NCBI GenBank assembly: GCA_027943245.1
Contig: JANDJZ010001007.1
Coordinates: 1 to 19,529 of the forward strand
Length of the DNA stretch: 19,529 bases
Direction: 5' to 3'
Source: Acanthamoeba sp. SK_2022b
Lineage: Eukaryota; Discosea; Longamoebia; Acanthamoebidae
Positions within the stretch are counted from its first letter, which is position 1; each line of letters opens with the position of its first letter. Shown here piece after piece: positions 17,780 to 19,529 of the stretch. The position numbers and the translations under genes were made by a program. A model generated the notes under the pieces. That model saw only the letters and a program-made list of their open reading frames with translations. It did no database searches and had not been told where the DNA came from.

Positions 17780-19230
17780 ACTGCGCGGTGCAGCTCGCGC
17801 TCGTGTGTAACGTGTGCACGCGAGAGGGCCCTGTAAAGTGAGATCACACATTAAAAAAAAAAAGGCGCAGCCGCAATTAGACGCCCGCAGGAAAGGGGGC
17901 GAGCACGTAGATCGCGCTTTTTGTGGCTTGTTGGGGGAGGCGCCCATTTGGGCTAGAACTGCCATCGTGAATCCCTTTCTGTTAATGCCATGCTTTACAT
18001 TCCTATAATCAACTACCCTAGTTAATCCGCCCAAAAACCGGCAATGAAATGGAGAATTACGGGAGAAAGAAAAGACCCGTTTCAAAACCAACCTCGCATT
18101 GGTGGATTCCACGCCGTCACCGCCAGTGATCTTTCAAACTGTATGGACCACGGTGCACAGGCGCAACTGTATCAACCTCCCGGTGCACGTGCACAAAGCC
18201 GGCTCGCGACAAAGCTTCCGCAAGGAATGCGTTACCCAGATGGTTGCATTCCTTGGCTGCTTTGCCCATTGGCTGCTGGTTGCGCGCAGGTGCCGCGGCC
18301 GCGACAAAAGAGCCGGTCGCCGCAAATAGCTTCTTCCTTTGTTCACCTACGCACCGCCGCACCCGAACAAGCCCACCCAGCACCCACCGCTTCAACTAGA
18401 CCAATCTCGAAGGCCCTTCGCGACCTCTCTACTTTCGAAAAGAAAATCCCTCCTCGGCTCACACGCTTTCAACGACCACTCGATCAACCGACGTCCCTCT
18501 AAACTTTCGCAGCTTCAGCTCAACCGAAAAGCCCGACGATCTATACCTAAGATCTTCTGCAATCACCCACGCCTCTCAGCCCAACAACCCATTATTCTTA
18601 CCTCCGCACGAGAGCAGTACAACCCGGTCGACTCTTCTCATCGAGTAAGGGGTGCGTAGAAACCTTGGTATCCACATCGTGTTTTTGGTCATGTCGCGTG
18701 GCTCTAAGCTTACTGAGCTTGTGTGCTTTTTTTGTCTTTGATCTTAGACCTTGCAACAACAGCAGTCCCATTCTTCATCGCTGATCAGCCCATACAGTCG
18801 CTGCTACTGAGAGGATTTCCTCGAGCCGACTGTTTCGAGCTATTCTAGCGACATCGTAAGCATCTACGGCCACCACTCGTCCTCAACCTTACTGCCACTT
18901 CCCCAGCCGTCCGACCTTTCGTCTTCGCCGCGCTTAATTTCTTAGAGGGCCTTTTACTTTACATCCCCTTTCTTTCATCGTCAGGTCTATCCGTGACTCA
19001 GCCCCGCCTCATTTTACCCTTGCCAACCCCTTTTCCGCCACTTCAGCCGCATCTCTTCTCTTTCACCATCAGCGCCGCACCTCTTCTCGGCCAGCCACTT
19101 CATCAACACCAGAAAGCGTCGTCGACCTCGTATCATCCAACAGAAGCAACTTTCCTCGTAACCCACATCGCAGGTATCCGGGACAGAGTAGAGGGAGGGA
19201 CCACCAAGCATCGTTTGACGGACATTCTCC
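17780..19230 (+). promoter_or_regulatory. 1.45-kb region: RCC1-BTB 3' end, then long 5' leader of the MADS gene
   Basis: Near the left, an ATTAAA at 17850-17855 with a following A-run is a possible RCC1-BTB polyadenylation signal. No convincing gene follows. From about 18290 to the MADS start at 19231 the plus strand is G-poor and C/T/A-rich. It contains only one ATG (18691), which lies in a candidate leader intron. Two candidate leader introns have good borders: 18645-18747 (GTAAGG...CTTAG) and 18856-18984 (GTAAGC...GTCAG). ORFs here, such as 18044-18502, show no family resemblance. Confidence 0.5.
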
Positions 19231-19529
19231 ATGGGACGGAACAAGATCAAGATCGAAAGGATCACCAATGAGAGGACTCGCTTGGTACGATTATTACTAC
19301 CATTACTACTACTACTACATCTAATACTCGAGATGTTATGAAATAATGGATGAAAAAAATGCTCATGTGATCCTATCGATTTGTCCATAATTCACAGGCC
19401 ACGTTCAACAAGCGCAAGAATGGGCTTGTAAAGAAGGCCATGGAGCTCGCCATCCTGTGCGGCTGCGAGGTTGCCCTGATCGTCATCGGTAACAACAAGC
19501 TGACGCAGTACAGCAGCAGCGACATGGAT
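19231..19529 (+). CDS. MEF2-type MADS-box transcription factor, N-terminal part only
   Basis: Exon 1 is 19231-19284 and exon 2 is 19398 to the window edge, joined in phase 0 with a GTACGA...ACAG intron. The 62 visible residues start [11 protein letters not shown], then [37 protein letters not shown] and [13 protein letters not shown]. This is a complete MADS DNA-binding and dimerisation domain. The MADS box at the very N-terminus, and the endings [13 protein letters not shown], match the MEF2 class rather than SRF. Such factors bind A/T-rich CArG-like sites as dimers. The MEF2 domain and activation region lie beyond the edge. The ATG is set by the family's invariant MGR start. Confidence 0.93.

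Noticed and set aside
18044..18659. Overlapping plus and minus ORFs before the MADS gene
   Set aside because: No family resemblance, and the plus frame beginning near 18339 lacks an ATG. The G-poor, ATG-poor sequence fits a 5' leader better.

Overview
The window looks like nuclear DNA of an amoebozoan, most likely Acanthamoeba (A. castellanii or a close relative). The evidence is GC-rich coding sequence, many short spliceosomal introns, and gene families typical of Amoebozoa, above all a Shk-type kinase with an SH2 domain. The genus call comes from gene content and sequence style, not from a database match. I rebuilt gene models by hand from protein-family conservation, splice sites and exon phase. 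Every multi-exon model below keeps frame across all its junctions, 48 coding introns in total.

Layout, left to right. Positions 1-2144 (minus) hold a secreted GH39 glycosidase of the beta-xylosidase type, cut by the left edge. Positions 2581-3048 (plus) hold a single-exon orphan gene for a 155-residue protein. Positions 3270-4420 (plus) encode RACK1, a seven-bladed WD40 ribosome and signalling scaffold. Positions 4583-6494 (minus) encode an MMAA/MeaB G3E GTPase with a predicted mitochondrial leader; it chaperones B12-dependent methylmalonyl-CoA mutase. Positions 6660-9788 (plus) encode an Shk-like TKL kinase with a C-terminal SH2 domain. Positions 10190-12866 (plus) encode a Wee1-type CDK-inhibitory kinase. 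Positions 13907-17779 (plus) encode a protein with RCC1 repeats followed by two BTB domains, resembling IBtk without ankyrin repeats. Positions 19231-19529 (plus) are the start of a MEF2-type MADS-box factor, cut by the right edge.

Functionally this is a run of housekeeping and signalling genes, not an operon or mobile island. GH39/orphan and MMAA/Shk are divergent pairs with short shared upstream regions; RACK1 and MMAA converge. I found no rRNA, tRNA, CRISPR array or intact transposon, and no clearly new multi-gene system.

The most notable signals are these: two GC-AG introns, one of them splitting the MMAA Walker A motif; GTAC as the commonest start of an intron; long CA/TG and other microsatellites confined to introns; several introns that are multiples of three and lack stops; paired E2F-like sites and dense CDK-type sites on Wee1; a CpG-depleted island near 12.91-13.25 kb; two perfect inverted repeats near 13.5 kb; and a roughly 940-nt ATG-avoiding leader before the MADS gene.
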